Assembly (NCBI RefSeq): GCF_019511605.1
Contig: NZ_JAEUAV010000008.1
Span: forward strand, 62,001 to 126,000
Source: Paraburkholderia phenoliruptrix
GTDB lineage: Bacteria > Pseudomonadota > Gammaproteobacteria > Burkholderiales > Burkholderiaceae
DNA length: 64,000 bases
Direction of reading: 5' to 3'
The notes beneath the pieces were generated by a model that saw only the letters and a program-made list of their open reading frames with translations, made no database searches and was not told the origin of the DNA. This document shows, piece after piece, positions 52,843 through 62,575 of this stretch (its first letter is position 1; each line of letters begins with the position of its first letter). The position numbers and the translations under genes are program-made.

Positions 52843-52953
52843 GTTCCGCGGGTCGGCCGTGGCCTACCAGGCCGCACCCTTGGTCAAAGCGTCTCTGGAT
52901 GCTGATAGCATGACCGCCGTGTCCCCTGCGACGCGGCCGCTTCCTACTGTGAC

Positions 52954-53826
52954 ATGCGTCTATTCCTACATTTCACGCTGGCTCTCCTGTGTGCCGTCTG
53001 CGGTACATCGTCGTTCGCCAGCACCATAACGAGTCGCAGCTTCCATTCGTCCGCGCTCGGGCGCGACTGGTCCTACATGCTTTATCTGCCGACAGGCTAC
53101 CGCCCCGACGCCGCGCGCATTCCGGTGCTCTACCTTCTGCATGGCAACAATGGCGATGCAAACGACTGGGTCAGCCGCGGCCATCTGCAAAGCACGCTCG
53201 ACGCGCTCATCGAGCATCGCGATATTCCACCGGTTGCAGCCGTGATGCCGCAAGGCGGCACGGACTGGTACGTCGACCGCAAGGAGAAGATGGAGACGGC
53301 GTTCTTCGAAGACCTGCTGCCCGAGATCGAAACGCACTACGCGGTCTCCACGCAGCGCGCCGGGCGCATGATCGGCGGGGTGTCGATGGGCGGCTTCGGC
53401 GCATTGCGCTATGCAATGACGCAACCGGAGCGCTTTTGCGGCGCGCTGCTGCTCAGCCCCGCCATTTACGCCAACGAGCCGCCGCGCGGTTCGGCGGCGC
53501 GCCGCGTGGGCGTGTTCGGCGAACGTCAGTTCGATCCGCGCGTCTGGCATGAGCTGAACTACCCGGCGCAATGGCAACGTTATATGAGCCGGCCCTATCG
53601 CGTGCCAATGTTCATCGCCGCCGGGGACGACGACCTCGCGATCCAGGCCGACGCATCCGTGCTTTACACGCAGCTTCGGCACGCGGGCAATCCGGCGGCG
53701 CTGCGCATTATCGACGGCGGCCACACGTGGGAGGTATGGAGCGCGCTGCTACCCGGCGCGCTCAAATACACCCTCGGCTGCACGAAACTGGCGGCGCTGG
53801 AACACCCGTCGAACCAGCAGCCCTGA
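52954..53826 (+). CDS. Secreted alpha/beta-fold esterase (esterase D/antigen-85-like)
   Basis: The 290-residue protein has a signal peptide ending SSFA/STI, so it should be periplasmic or secreted. The esterase pattern is clear: PVLYLLHGNNGDANDWVSRG as the oxyanion region, the nucleophile elbow GVSMGGFGALRYA with Ser, AGDDDLAIQADA with Asp, and DGGHTWEVW with His. The family includes S-formylglutathione hydrolases, mycolyltransferase-like proteins and feruloyl-type esterases. No partner gene gives the substrate. It is convergent with the AI-2E protein gene (34-base gap). Confidence 0.88.
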   Translation: MRLFLHFTLALLCAVCGTSSFASTITSRSFHSSALGRDWSYMLYLPTGYRPDAARIPVLYLLHGNNGDANDWVSRGHLQSTLDALIEHRDIPPVAAVMPQGGTDWYVDRKEKMETAFFEDLLPEIETHYAVSTQRAGRMIGGVSMGGFGALRYAMTQPERFCGALLLSPAIYANEPPRGSAARRVGVFGERQFDPRVWHELNYPAQWQRYMSRPYRVPMFIAAGDDDLAIQADASVLYTQLRHAGNPAALRIIDGGHTWEVWSALLPGALKYTLGCTKLAALEHPSNQQP

Positions 53827-53859
53827 GCGAGCGCGCCGCACGCAACGAGGCACGTGCAG

Positions 53860-54969
53860 CTATTGCACGAGATCGGTCCACAGCACCATCAGCACCGTCA
53901 TGAGCGCGGGGCCGATAAAGAGGCCGAGCAGCCCGAAGGTCTCCGCGCCGCCCAGAATGCCGAACAGCACGAGCAGGAAAGGCAGCCGCGTCGAGTTGCC
54001 GATCAGCACCGGCCGCACGAAATGCTCGGCGACGAAAACCACGATCGAGCCGAACACCAGAAGACCGATCGCGCCGGCCACCGATCCCTGCGAGAACAGC
54101 CACAATGCTGCCAGACTGAACGTGATCGGCGCGCAGAACGGCAGCATTGCGGCAATCGACGTAATGAGCGCGAGCAGCGCGACGTGCGGCAAGCCGGTGA
54201 CGAAATAGGCGACCCCGAGCAACGCGCCCTCGCCGAGCCCCACTACCACCAGGCCCGACACGGTGCCGCGCACCGCCGTGGCCATGCGCTGGACGAGCTG
54301 CGCGCCGTCTTCGCCGAAACCGCGCTGCAAACCTCGCGCAAGAGCCCCGGACAGACGCGGCCCCGCCTGAAAGATCACGAACAAGGTCACCAGCATGAAC
54401 GCGAACACGGTCACCGCATGCACGGCACGCGCGCCGAAGTGGCGCCCCAGCGTGACGACGGTGGTGCTGTGCAAGCCCTTCATCGCGGCGGAATCGCGCA
54501 GAGGCGGCGCAAGGTACGCTTGCCACCATGCCTCGGCCTGGTGCACGCCGAACGGCAAGCGGTGAATGAAGTCCGGCATCGCGATGCCGTTCTCCTGCGC
54601 GGCCTTGAACCATTCGCTCAGATCATGTGCTTCGCGCAGCGCCTGAGCGATGCCGACGCCCACCGGCAGCACGACCAGCAGCGCAATCGCCAGCGTCAGT
54701 GCGGCGGCAATCAGCGTGGTACGCCCACTCAGCCAGCGGCTTCCCTCGACCTTGCGCAGCAGCGGCCATAGCGCAATCGCGAGCACGCCGGCCCATCCCA
54801 CTACCGGGAGGAAGTCACGCACGACCCACAACGCCAGCAGCACCAGTCCGATGTAAAGCGCGAGCGAAGCGGCCTTCTGTTTCTTCACGCGCTCGGGCGT
54901 GAGCAGCGCCTGCGTGGGGTGTCCGGAATGCGTCGATTCAGACTCGGCGACGGGTGGGCGTGAATTCAT
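53860..54969 (-). CDS. AI-2E family transporter (YdiK/PerM-like)
   Basis: The 369-residue membrane protein has about eight hydrophobic segments in the AI-2E family arrangement, with LYIGLVLLALWVVRDFLPVV near the start, VGLGEGALLGVAYFVTGLPH and ALLALITSIAAMLPFCAPIT in the middle and LPFLLVLFGILGGAETFGLL near the end. Family members are poorly understood exporters or permeases, and the autoinducer-2 link is weak outside the named protein. The ATG at 54969 was chosen over the open frame to 55062 because the upstream extension has no membrane pattern. Confidence 0.85.
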   Translation of the reverse strand: MNSRPPVAESESTHSGHPTQALLTPERVKKQKAASLALYIGLVLLALWVVRDFLPVVGWAGVLAIALWPLLRKVEGSRWLSGRTTLIAAALTLAIALLVVLPVGVGIAQALREAHDLSEWFKAAQENGIAMPDFIHRLPFGVHQAEAWWQAYLAPPLRDSAAMKGLHSTTVVTLGRHFGARAVHAVTVFAFMLVTLFVIFQAGPRLSGALARGLQRGFGEDGAQLVQRMATAVRGTVSGLVVVGLGEGALLGVAYFVTGLPHVALLALITSIAAMLPFCAPITFSLAALWLFSQGSVAGAIGLLVFGSIVVFVAEHFVRPVLIGNSTRLPFLLVLFGILGGAETFGLLGLFIGPALMTVLMVLWTDLVQ

Positions 54970-55315
54970 GTTGACTCGAATGTGGATACCGGGAATGCAC
55001 GCGAGCCGACCCAAAAAACACAAACCCGTTAGACTGGCGGGACGCGCTCGCACAACGACCATGACATCTTAAAGGAAGCGCGTGCACGCCTGCCTGGGCG
55101 GCTTGGCTGTCTCACCAGCTACAACACTGCGTTGCAAAAAGCGCTCTTATCTGTTTTCCCTCCTCCGCATGCTCGGCCAAGCCGCGCCGGTTCAAGGCTC
55201 ATAAAAAGTCAAGTGAGATTGTTGCTATTCGGGGAACAGTGTTTCAACGGGGACACAATGGCTTAGAAGCTCGCGCGGGACTAAATTCGGCACACCCACA
55301 AATACGGAGCCGACG
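54970..55315. other. Divergent intergenic region
   Basis: These 346 bases separate the AI-2E gene from the DUF3331 gene. No gene or named element is seen. Confidence 0.35.
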
Positions 55316-55606
55316 ATGATGACCCTGGAGTCCATCCCCCTTGACGGTACCAACGGCGTACGCATCGAGATCCTCGAGCGCTCCGACACGACGCTGGTGA
55401 TCCGCTGGGTCGAGCCGGGACGATGTCATTACGGCGAGCAGCGCTGGCGGCGCAGGTCCGCGCATACGTCGGGAACGTGCGCGGTGTCGCGTCGCAAGAT
55501 CCGCCGCGGCGACGCGGTGTTCAAGCCGGCCGAGCGGCCGGCCCCGGCGAACGCCTCGGCGATGATTTGCGCCGAAATACTCGGCGCGCTGCCTGCCGAA
55601 GTCTGA
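55316..55606 (+). CDS. DUF3331 domain protein
   Basis: The 96-residue cytoplasmic protein has the DUF3331 pattern: RIEILERSDTTLVIRWVEPG, then CHYGEQRW and a Cys/Arg-rich centre (SGTCAVSRRKIRRGDAVFKP), ending SAMICAEILGAL. The family is common and multicopy in Burkholderiaceae and its function is unknown. GGAG lies seven bases before the ATG at 55316. Confidence 0.85.
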   Translation: MMTLESIPLDGTNGVRIEILERSDTTLVIRWVEPGRCHYGEQRWRRRSAHTSGTCAVSRRKIRRGDAVFKPAERPAPANASAMICAEILGALPAEV

Positions 55607-55871
55607 GCCGCCACTGTCCTGCCCGCGGTTCTGCCGGCCGATCCGCCCGCCGTTACGCGCCTCACGGACCGCGTAACGGCGCAACGTGTGGCGCATCGCA
55701 TCGCCCCCGCGTAAAACCATACAAAGCCACCCGATTGCGGCCCTTCGCCACGTGCGTTAAGGTGGACCTGCTTGCGTCACGTCATCGTGCTGGCTCAACG
55801 CCTGACGGTACAGTGGCACGCATCTCCACCCATCGCGCCGTGCGCGGCACGGCGCCGTTTAAGGGCACACC

Positions 55872-58451
55872 ATGGCAGAAGACACGCCGCATCCGTCCGC
55901 GAGGCCGGACACCCGCGCGGCCAGCGCGCCCCCCGCTCCGCTAGTCGCTCCCCAGCAGTTTTCCACCGACGTTCTGCTCGAAAAGTACGCGAAAGGCGAC
56001 GAGCAATCCGCCGACGACGTCTTCAGGCGCGTCGCGCACGGCGTCGCCGCGGCCGAACCGGAGGCGCTGCGCGAATCGGTGGAAGCGCTTTTCGTCGACA
56101 ATCTGCGGCACGGCGCACTCGGCGCAGGCCGCATCATGAGCGCCGCGGGCAGCGGGATCGCCGCCACGCTGATCAACTGCTTCGTGCAGCCGGTCGGCGA
56201 CGCGATCCAGGGCGTCGACGAACAGGGCCTGCCCGGCATCTACGTCGCGCTGCTGCAGGCGGCCGAAACCATGCGGCGCGGCGGCGGCGTCGGCTACAAC
56301 TTCTCGGCGATCCGGCCCAAGGGCGCGCGCGTTCATACCACGAGCTCGTCGGCGTCCGGGCCGTGCAGTTATATGGATGTGTTCGACGCATCGTGCCGCA
56401 CCGTGGAAAGTGCCGGCTCGCGACGCGGCGCGCAGATGGCCGTGCTCGATTGCGATCATCCGGACCTGCTCGAATTCATCGAGGCCAAGCATTCGAAGGG
56501 CCGCTGGAACAACTTCAACGTATCAGTCGGCGTGACCGACCAATTCATGCGCGCGGTCGAAGAAGACGAGCTGTGGCAGCTCGTGCATCGCGCCGAGCCG
56601 TCGCCGGCGCTGCGCGCGGCGGGCGACATGCGTCAGCGCGACGACGGCATGTGGGTCTACAGCGAACGGCCGGCGCGCGAAATCTGGGATCGCATCATGC
56701 GCTCCACGTATGACGTTGCGGAGCCTGGCATCGTCTTCATTTCGCGGATGAACGAAGACAACAACCTGCGCGCCGTCGAAACCATTCGCGCGACCAATCC
56801 CTGCGGCGAACAGCCGTTGCCCGCGTACGGCTGCTGCAATCTCGGCCCGCTCAATCTCACGCGTTTCGTGCTCGAGCCCTTTGCGCAACTCAAAGGCCGC
56901 AAGCCCTCATTCGATTGGGACGGCCTCGCGCAACGCACGCGCACGCAGGTGCGCTTCCTCGACAACGTGCTGGACGTGACGCTGTGGCCGCTGCCGCAGC
57001 AATACGACGAATCGCGCGCCAAGCGCCGTATCGGCGTGGGTTTTACGGGGCTCGGCGATACGCTCGTGATGCTCGGCCTGCGCTACAACTCGCAGGAAGG
57101 TCGCGACTTCGCCGTGCGCATTGCGCGGCTGATGCGCGACGAGGCGTACCGCGCGTCGGTGGAACTCGCGAAAGAACGCGGCGCGTTTCCTCTGTTCGAC
57201 GCAAAGCGGTATCTGGAGCCCGGCACCTTCGCGTCACGCCTGCCCGAGGACCTGAAGGACGCAATTCGCCGCGACGGCATTCGCAACAGCCATCTTCTGT
57301 CGATCGCGCCGACCGGCACAGTCAGCCTCGCGTTTGCGGACAATGCGTCGAACGGCATCGAGCCGGCCTTCTCGTGGACCTACAAGCGCATGAAGGTGAT
57401 GGCCGACGGCAGCCGCGAAACGTTCGACGTCGAAGATTACGCGTACCGGCTGTATCGCGAACTGGGCGGCGACGTGAGCCGGCTGCCCGACTATTTCGTC
57501 AGTGCGCTGGAGATGTCCGCGCGCGATCATCTGGACATGATGGCGGCGGTTCAGCCTTACGTGGACACGTCGATTTCAAAGACGGTGAACGTGCCCGCCG
57601 ACTATCCGTTCGAAGCCTTCGAGAGCCTCTATTTCGACGCGTGGAAAAGCGGCCTGAAGGGCCTTGCCACCTACCGCCCGAACGAAACGCTCGGCGCGGT
57701 GCTGAGCGTGAGCCCGGCTCAGGCGGACGACACGCTCGCCGAGAGCGACCTCGATCCGCTGCGTATCGCGATCGATCATCGGCCCAAGGGCGAGTTGCCT
57801 GCGATCATCGAGAAGGTCGAGTATCTGACGCAAGCCGGCAAGAAATCGCTGTACGTGGCCGTGTCGTTCATCGAGGTGACCGGGCGCCTGGGCGGCGAAG
57901 ACGTGACGATCGAGCGGCCTATCGAGTTCTTCATTCCGACCGGTCAGCGCGACGAATCGCAGCAATGGATCACGGCGACCATGCGCTCGCTGTCGCTCGC
58001 GGCGCGCGGCGGTTTCGTCGCGCGTAATCTGCAGGACATGCGCAAGGTCTCGTGGGACCGCGGCCAGGTGCGGCTTGGCGAGGTGCAACGTCTGGACGGC
58101 CACCGCACGCCGCGCTGGCACGATTCGGAAGTGGCCGCGCTCGCCTTTGCCATCCAGCAGATCCTGCACCGCCGCGGCTTTCTCGACGCCGAGGGTAATC
58201 AGGTTCCGTCGCGCCTGCTCGCCCGCTTGCCGCGCGGACAGATGAAAGCGGAAACGGCGCTGCCCGCGGACTTCGGCATTCGTCCGCATCCGGTGGACCC
58301 GGACACGCCGGAAACGGCACCGCCTGGCATGGTGCCCGGGCTGCATACCATGCTCGGGCGCAAATGCGGTTCGTGCGGCGCGAACGCCGTGATCCGCAAG
58401 GACGGCTGCGACTTCTGCACGGCCTGTGGCGAGGTGGGCGCTTGCGGCTGA
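55872..58451 (+). CDS. nrdJ: Adenosylcobalamin-dependent (class II) ribonucleoside-diphosphate reductase
   Basis: The 859-residue protein has the class II barrel core: SAAGSGIAATLINCFVQPVG near the start, GPCSYMDVFDASCRTVESAG, ATNPCGEQPLPAYGCCNLGP with catalytic residues, and SIAPTGTVSLAFADNASNGI. A TSCPD-type region and a C-terminal zinc ribbon with CGSCGAN and CDFCTACGEVGACG follow. The enzyme reduces ribonucleotides using a cobalamin-generated radical and needs no oxygen. Many betaproteobacteria also have a class I enzyme, which is not in the window. No cobalamin riboswitch was recognised upstream. A terminator follows at 58493. Confidence 0.96.
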   Translation: MAEDTPHPSARPDTRAASAPPAPLVAPQQFSTDVLLEKYAKGDEQSADDVFRRVAHGVAAAEPEALRESVEALFVDNLRHGALGAGRIMSAAGSGIAATLINCFVQPVGDAIQGVDEQGLPGIYVALLQAAETMRRGGGVGYNFSAIRPKGARVHTTSSSASGPCSYMDVFDASCRTVESAGSRRGAQMAVLDCDHPDLLEFIEAKHSKGRWNNFNVSVGVTDQFMRAVEEDELWQLVHRAEPSPALRAAGDMRQRDDGMWVYSERPAREIWDRIMRSTYDVAEPGIVFISRMNEDNNLRAVETIRATNPCGEQPLPAYGCCNLGPLNLTRFVLEPFAQLKGRKPSFDWDGLAQRTRTQVRFLDNVLDVTLWPLPQQYDESRAKRRIGVGFTGLGDTLVMLGLRYNSQEGRDFAVRIARLMRDEAYRASVELAKERGAFPLFDAKRYLEPGTFASRLPEDLKDAIRRDGIRNSHLLSIAPTGTVSLAFADNASNGIEPAFSWTYKRMKVMADGSRETFDVEDYAYRLYRELGGDVSRLPDYFVSALEMSARDHLDMMAAVQPYVDTSISKTVNVPADYPFEAFESLYFDAWKSGLKGLATYRPNETLGAVLSVSPAQADDTLAESDLDPLRIAIDHRPKGELPAIIEKVEYLTQAGKKSLYVAVSFIEVTGRLGGEDVTIERPIEFFIPTGQRDESQQWITATMRSLSLAARGGFVARNLQDMRKVSWDRGQVRLGEVQRLDGHRTPRWHDSEVAALAFAIQQILHRRGFLDAEGNQVPSRLLARLPRGQMKAETALPADFGIRPHPVDPDTPETAPPGMVPGLHTMLGRKCGSCGANAVIRKDGCDFCTACGEVGACG

Positions 58452-58492
58452 GTTTGCCGAGTTAGCCGACTGGCGCGAACCGTAAAACACGA

Positions 58493-58549
58493 GCGCCTGC
58501 GGCGCGGCATCGTTGCCAATGCGCGCCGCAAGCGCAACCGTTTTTTTTT
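58493..58549 (+). terminator. Intrinsic terminator after nrdJ
   Basis: A near-perfect stem of about 15 bp (GCGCCTGCGGCGCG / CGCGCCGCAAGCGC) with a loop of about 14 bases is followed by AACCG and nine T. It starts 42 bases after the nrdJ stop. Confidence 0.85.
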
Positions 58550-58602
58550 CGAGCGACTCAACGGGACCGTAGAATAGCCGGACTTTTTGCGACGAGAATC
58601 TC

Positions 58603-60084
58603 ATGCCGGATATTTCGCCTGACGTCCCCAGGCCCTCCAACGACGATTCCAAGATGTTCGAGCTCGCGCCCGTCTCGCTGTGGGTCGAAGACTTCAGCGG
58701 CGTGCGCGATCTGTTCGACACCTGGCGCGCAGAAGGCGTGACCGATCTGCGCGCGTGTTTCGCCGAAGCGCCCGAACGGGTCGCCGAATGTGCGCGCAGC
58801 ATTCGCGTCATCAAGGTCAATCAGAAGACGCTCACGCAATTCGAGGCTGCGGACTTCGACACGCTTAATGGCAACCTCGCAGCGGTGTTCCGCGACGACA
58901 TGCTGAAGACGCATCTCGAGGAACTCTGCCAGTTGTGGGCCGGGCAATTGCACTTTACGAGCCAGACCGTCAACTACACGCTCACCGGGCGGCGACTCGA
59001 CGTGCTGCTCAAAGGCTCGGTGCTGCCGGGGCACGAAGAACGCTGGGACCGTGTGCTCGTTTCGGTGGAAGACATCACCGAACTGGAGGGCGCAAGACAC
59101 CGCGTGACGCTCGCCGAGGAATATGCGCGCGGGCTCTTCGAACATTCGCCGGTATCGCTGTGGGTCGAAGATTTCAGCGCCGTGAAGCAACTGCTCGATG
59201 GGGCGCGGGCGGCGGGCATCAGCGATTTTCGTGTGTTTACCGATGTGCATCCGGAGTTCGTCGAACGCTGCATGCAGGAAATTCATGTGCTCGACGTGAA
59301 CCAGCACACGCTCGACATGTTCGCCGCGCCCGATAAGAAGACACTGCGCGCCCGCCTTACCGACGTGTTCCGCGACGACATGCGGCCGCATTTCCGCGAG
59401 CAGTTGCTGGACTTATGGGAAGGCAAACTATTCCAGCAGCGCGAGGTGCTCAACTATTCGCTCGACGGCAACGAAGTACACGTACACCTGCAATTTTCGG
59501 TGCTGCCGGGACATGAAAAAGATTGGGACCTGGTACTCGTCGCGCTGACCGACATCACCGCACGCAAGAAGGCGGAGGCGTACCTCGAGTTTCTGGGCAA
59601 GCACGACGTGCTGACGAAACTGCGCAACCGCTCGTTCTATGTCGACGAACTGAACCGGCTGGAACGCAAGGGACCGTGGCCCGTAACGATCATCATGGCC
59701 GATTTGAATGGCCTGAAACGCGTGAACGATCAACTCGGCCATGGTGCCGGCGACGCATTGCTGCGCCGCGCCGGCGAGGTGCTCGCCAAGGCTATGGAGC
59801 CGCCGTTTCAGGCCGCGCGCATTGGCGGGGACGAATTCGCGATTCTCATGCCCAACACCGACGAGCGCGGTGGCGCGGCGATGATGGAAGCGATCTGCAA
59901 GCTGGTCGAAATGAACAATCAGTTCTACCCCGGCTCGCCGCTCAGCTTTTCGATGGGCGCGGCGACCTGTCAGCGCGGCGACCGCCTGGAAGCGGGCGTA
60001 CAGCGCGCGGATCTGCTGATGTACGAGGAAAAGCGCTCGCACTACGCCAATCAGCTCGACCCACAGGGGAGCGGTCCGCAATGA
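58603..60084 (+). CDS. GGDEF diguanylate cyclase with two tandem PAS-like domains
   Basis: The 493-residue cytoplasmic protein contains a duplicated sensor unit: residues about 17-160 and 175-320 both start with APVSLWVEDFSGV or SPVSLWVEDFSAV, share VFRDDM, and end with VLPGHEERWDRVLVSVEDIT or VLPGHEKDWDLVLVALTDIT. The C-terminal GGDEF domain (about 325-490) has the active site RIGGDEF. No RxxD inhibitory site precedes it at the usual spacing. It should synthesise c-di-GMP in response to a signal sensed by the paired PAS units. The stop codon lies in the first unit of a decanucleotide repeat. Confidence 0.9.
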   Translation: MPDISPDVPRPSNDDSKMFELAPVSLWVEDFSGVRDLFDTWRAEGVTDLRACFAEAPERVAECARSIRVIKVNQKTLTQFEAADFDTLNGNLAAVFRDDMLKTHLEELCQLWAGQLHFTSQTVNYTLTGRRLDVLLKGSVLPGHEERWDRVLVSVEDITELEGARHRVTLAEEYARGLFEHSPVSLWVEDFSAVKQLLDGARAAGISDFRVFTDVHPEFVERCMQEIHVLDVNQHTLDMFAAPDKKTLRARLTDVFRDDMRPHFREQLLDLWEGKLFQQREVLNYSLDGNEVHVHLQFSVLPGHEKDWDLVLVALTDITARKKAEAYLEFLGKHDVLTKLRNRSFYVDELNRLERKGPWPVTIIMADLNGLKRVNDQLGHGAGDALLRRAGEVLAKAMEPPFQAARIGGDEFAILMPNTDERGGAAMMEAICKLVEMNNQFYPGSPLSFSMGAATCQRGDRLEAGVQRADLLMYEEKRSHYANQLDPQGSGPQ

Positions 60085-60109
60085 ACCGCAATGAACCGCA
60101 ATGAACCGC
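60081..60109 (+). repeat. Three tandem copies of a decanucleotide
   Basis: ATGAACCGCA occurs three times in a row, the last with one change, starting at the TGA stop codon of the GGDEF gene. It is a short slippage-type repeat with no evident function. Confidence 0.85.
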
Positions 60110-60141
60110 GGTGACGCTGGCCGCGTGCAAGTCGGCCTTCG

Positions 60142-61131
60142 CTATACCGCCGTCACGTAGCGCGCGACAGGCTTGACGATACGCGGCGGCGGCGAATCGT
60201 AGATTGCGCGCATGCGTTTGACTTCGTCCACCGGACTCAGGCCGAAAAGACGCTTGAATTCGCGGCTGAACTGCGACGCGCTTTCGTAGCCCACGCGCGC
60301 AGCGGCCGCGCCCGCGTTCAGACCATCCTGCACCATCAGCAAACGCGCGTGATGCAAACGCGTGGTCTTCACGTATTGCATCGGCGAAGTCGCCGTCACG
60401 GCCTTGAATTGCGCATGAAAAACGGCGAGGCTCATGCCGGCTTCGGAAGCAAGCGTATCCACATCGAGCTGGCCGTGATAGTCGGCATGAATACGGCGCA
60501 GTGCTTTGGCAATGCGCCCAAAATGATTCTGATGCATGAGCGCTGCGCGAATCGCATCGCCCTGCTCGCCGGTCAGCACGCGATAGCAGATCTCCCGCAC
60601 GATGCCCGGCGCAAGAATGCGCGCGTCCACCGGCGACATCAATGCGTCCAGCAAGCGCTGCACCGCGCTGCTCAAGGCGGAATCGAGCGGCGTTGAATAG
60701 ATGCCGAGCGGTTCGTTGCGTGCAGCGCCCTGCGTTTCGTTGAGCGCCATCAGCAACTCAGCGACCACGGCCAGATCGACCCGAATGGAGATGCCGAGAA
60801 ACGGCTCCTCGATGCTTGCCTCGGTCTCGCATTCGAACGGCAACGGCACGGACAGCACCAGGTATTGCTGCGCATCGTACTGAAACATCTGGTCGCCGAG
60901 ATAACCCCGCTTGCGCCCCTGACACACGATCACAATGGACGGCTCGTACATGACGGGCATGCGCGGCATCGGACTGTTCGCGCGCATCAGGCTAACGCCG
61001 TCGAGGCTCGAGCAGGTTATGCCCGGCTTTGGCGCCAGCGTGTCGAAGACTTCAATCAGGCGCTGCTGTGCGGCAGGGGCAGCGGCAATTTCGGCGGCAG
61101 ACGGTGACGGTCCGGACGGTAACGGCGACAT
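60142..61131 (-). CDS. AraC-family regulator (AraC_N/YqhC type)
   Basis: The 329-residue protein has the N-terminal AraC_N ligand domain (about 30-200: MYEPSIVIVCQGRKRGYLGD, YLVLSVPLPFECETEASIEE) and two C-terminal helix-turn-helix motifs (DTLASEAGMSLAVFHAQFKA, AAARVGYESASQFSREFKRL). This domain type is that of E. coli YqhC, which senses aldehydes and controls alcohol/aldehyde reductase genes. It is divergent from a zinc alcohol dehydrogenase here, which fits that role. The start at 61131 is the best fit to the family although its ribosome site is weak; the frame is open to 61215. Confidence 0.88.
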   Translation of the reverse strand: MSPLPSGPSPSAAEIAAAPAAQQRLIEVFDTLAPKPGITCSSLDGVSLMRANSPMPRMPVMYEPSIVIVCQGRKRGYLGDQMFQYDAQQYLVLSVPLPFECETEASIEEPFLGISIRVDLAVVAELLMALNETQGAARNEPLGIYSTPLDSALSSAVQRLLDALMSPVDARILAPGIVREICYRVLTGEQGDAIRAALMHQNHFGRIAKALRRIHADYHGQLDVDTLASEAGMSLAVFHAQFKAVTATSPMQYVKTTRLHHARLLMVQDGLNAGAAAARVGYESASQFSREFKRLFGLSPVDEVKRMRAIYDSPPPRIVKPVARYVTAV

Positions 61132-61485
61132 GGCGATATAGTGACGGCAAGAGAATAATGCCTGAAATTTAGCATCAAACAGGCTGCTGCGCTCCATTCG
61201 CGGAGTTTTAGGCAAACCTTCAAGATATTCAGGTATTCACTGGCCCGCTACGGGCTTCTAACATGGGAACCCTGCCTGCACGACCTTTTCCGCGCCTCGC
61301 GGCATGGGGTCGGCAGCTCACATTCGATGAGTCCGCCGTCGCGGCCTGCGCCGCTATTTGGCGCTGCTGTCCCGCGCCGCGAGGCCGGCTTCGAATGGCA
61401 AACCACGGCAAGGTTGGCCGCATCGGCGACGCACGTCGCCCATCTTCGGCGCCTTGCAACCTCACCCTCTTTGCTGGAGCTACCC
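61132..61485. promoter_or_regulatory. AraC/alcohol dehydrogenase divergent control region
   Basis: This 354-base region between the regulator and the dehydrogenase should contain the AraC operator and both promoters. No gene and no distinct operator pair were identified. The dehydrogenase frame stays open to 61327 but without coding character. Confidence 0.4.
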
Positions 61486-62538
61486 ATGAGCACGACGTAT
61501 GCCTATGCTGCGAACGACGCCAGCGCGCCGCTCGCCCCGTTCGAAATCCAGCGCCGCCAACTGCGCGCGCATGATGTGCAGATGGAAGTACTGTTTTGTG
61601 GCGTGTGTCACTCCGACCTGCATCAGGCCCGCAACGAGTGGAAGAACACCGTGTATCCGGTGGTGCCGGGTCATGAAATCGTCGGCCGCGTGACTGCGGT
61701 GGGTCCGGATGTCACGAAGTACAAGGTAGGCGACCTGGTCGGCGTGGGTTGCCTCGTCGACTCGTGCCGTACTTGCGCGAGCTGCGCCGAAGGCCTGGAG
61801 CAGTATTGCGAGAACGGTTTTGTCGGAACCTATAACGGCGTTGACCGCGTCGACGGACAGATCACCTACGGCGGTTATTCCACGCAGCTAGTCGTCGACG
61901 AGGAATTCACGCTGCGTGTGCCGCAGAATCTCGATCCGGCTGGCGTCGCGCCGTTGCTGTGCGCGGGCATCACCACGTATTCGCCGCTGCGCACATGGGG
62001 CGCCGGTCCGGGCAAGAAGGTCGGCATTGTGGGCCTGGGCGGCCTCGGGCACATGGGCGTGAAGCTCGCGCGCGCAATGGGCGCGCACGTGGTGCTGTTC
62101 ACCACGTCGCCTTCCAAGATCGAGGACGCGAAGCGGCTTGGCGCGCACGAGGTAGTGATTTCGAAGAACCCGCAAGAGATGGAAGCGCATGCAAACAGCT
62201 TCGATCTGATTGTGAACACGGTGGCCGCGCAGCACGACCTCGATCCGTTCCTGAACCTGCTCAAGCGCGACGGAACCATGACGCTGGTGGGCGCGCCCGA
62301 GCACGATCATCCGTCGCCGCAAGTATTCAACCTGATTTTGAAGCGCCGCCGGCTGGCCGGTTCGCTGATTGGCGGCATTGCCGAGACGCAGGAAATGCTC
62401 GACTTCTGCGGCGAGCATGGCATTACTTCGGATATCGAAGTGATTCCCATGCAGAAGATCAACGAGGCTTATGAGCGGATGTTGAAGAGCGATGTGAAGT
62501 ATCGGTTTGTGATTGATCTGGATTCTTTGCGGAAGTGA
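61486..62538 (+). CDS. Zinc-dependent NAD(P)H alcohol/aldehyde dehydrogenase (YahK/cinnamyl-ADH type)
   Basis: The 350-residue protein has the catalytic zinc motif CGVCHSD and the GHEIVGRVTAVG block, then structural zinc cysteines in VGCLVDSCRTCASCAEGLEQ with YCENGF. The Rossmann motif GLGGLGHMGVKLARAMGAHV follows. The sequence matches the YahK/CAD branch, which mainly reduces aldehydes with NADPH. The ATG at 61486 with TGGAGC upstream is preferred over the longer open frame. Together with the divergent YqhC-like regulator it forms a likely aldehyde-detoxification pair. Confidence 0.93.
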   Translation: MSTTYAYAANDASAPLAPFEIQRRQLRAHDVQMEVLFCGVCHSDLHQARNEWKNTVYPVVPGHEIVGRVTAVGPDVTKYKVGDLVGVGCLVDSCRTCASCAEGLEQYCENGFVGTYNGVDRVDGQITYGGYSTQLVVDEEFTLRVPQNLDPAGVAPLLCAGITTYSPLRTWGAGPGKKVGIVGLGGLGHMGVKLARAMGAHVVLFTTSPSKIEDAKRLGAHEVVISKNPQEMEAHANSFDLIVNTVAAQHDLDPFLNLLKRDGTMTLVGAPEHDHPSPQVFNLILKRRRLAGSLIGGIAETQEMLDFCGEHGITSDIEVIPMQKINEAYERMLKSDVKYRFVIDLDSLRK

Positions 62539-62575
62539 TTTCAGGTTTTTGGCTGTGGTGGGGTTTGTTGTGAAC
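62539..62575. other. Short gap before the inverted-repeat element
   Basis: This is the 3' flank of the dehydrogenase gene. Nothing specific is seen. Confidence 0.3.

Noticed and set aside
55607..55871. Cobalamin riboswitch before nrdJ
   Set aside because: The conserved B12-box and its flanking stems were looked for and not found in this short region.
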